64,000 nt of DNA from Massilimicrobiota sp. An134 (GTDB lineage: Bacteria; Bacillota_I; Bacilli_A; Erysipelotrichales; Coprobacillaceae). Of the stretch, positions 63,997-64,000 are shown piece after piece. The stretch covers positions 27,265 to 91,264 of the forward strand of contig NZ_NFLH01000007.1 in assembly GCF_002160815.1 (NCBI RefSeq), written 5' to 3'. Below the pieces are notes generated by a model. The model worked only from the letters and a program-made list of their open reading frames with translations. It ran no database searches and had not been told where the DNA came from. Position 1 is the stretch's first letter, and every line of letters begins with the position of its first letter. A program made the position numbers and the translations under genes.

Positions 63997-64000
63997 TTTT

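Overview
The window is AT-rich, has short intergenic gaps and uses ordinary TAA/TAG/TGA stops. It carries T-box leaders, a glmS ribozyme, a TPP riboswitch, a Rex repressor and a spoVA spore operon. This points to an anaerobic, spore-forming member of the Bacillota. The gene style and small operons suggest an Erysipelotrichia (Coprobacillaceae-like) gut bacterium, but that placement is inference. No rRNA, tRNA, CRISPR array or intact transposase was seen.

Layout. 1-5.6 kb: the truncated end of an M29 aminopeptidase, a cold-shock gene with a long leader, and a minus-strand unit of a CydDC-type ABC exporter pair with YgbA-like and YbaN-like proteins, preceded by two 16-bp dyads exactly 30 bp apart. 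5.6-9.6 kb: a phosphoesterase, scpB and scpA, a gene-poor gap with a decayed gene, and an L-cysteine desulfidase. 9.6-13.3 kb: a compact spoVAC-D-E-F operon with a SigG-like promoter and a facing 31-codon gene. 13.3-18.8 kb: a folate-type ECF S component with a structured leader, a 2-hydroxyacid dehydrogenase with an extra N-terminal domain, a phosphoesterase, and asnS under an Asn T-box. 18.9-22.5 kb: DUF402-tsaE-tsaB-rimI-tsaD-rex, the t6A modification genes with the NADH-sensing repressor.

22.6-24.6 kb is the accessory spot. A 67-bp perfect direct repeat of the thiT 3' end flanks about 1.9 kb that holds a PBECR4-like nuclease candidate, a compact structured RNA ending in its own terminator just upstream of that gene, and decayed ORFs. 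25-32.7 kb: thiT with a TPP riboswitch, ackA, a 1458-residue thioester/SpaA-repeat adhesin, azlCD and a PemK/MazF-like protein.

32.8-42.1 kb (mostly plus strand): glmS with its ribozyme, a TPR protein ending in a cold-shock-like domain, a ZIP transporter, and a TrpXYZ-type ABC importer under a T-box whose specifier reads Tyr. Small membrane proteins and an orphan PTS IIB follow. 42.1-52.2 kb (minus strand): the conserved block alaS-ireB-ruvX-DUF1292-(lactonase)-mltG-trmR-U32-U32-udk-greA, in the Bacillus subtilis order apart from the lactonase, with an Ala T-box. 52.3-57.3 kb: a 1413-residue beta-helix surface protein and an uncharacterised gene. 57.6-64 kb: a RibD-like reductase, a Na/Pi symporter, an AI-2E family permease with a 45-residue neighbour, recD2 and mnmA, ending in a cluster of TTATCCCGAA repeats at the window edge.

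The two large surface proteins share the sorting signal VKTGD in place of LPXTG, which suggests one dedicated sortase encoded elsewhere. The best candidate for something undescribed is the thiT-flanked island with its RNA-terminator-nuclease arrangement.
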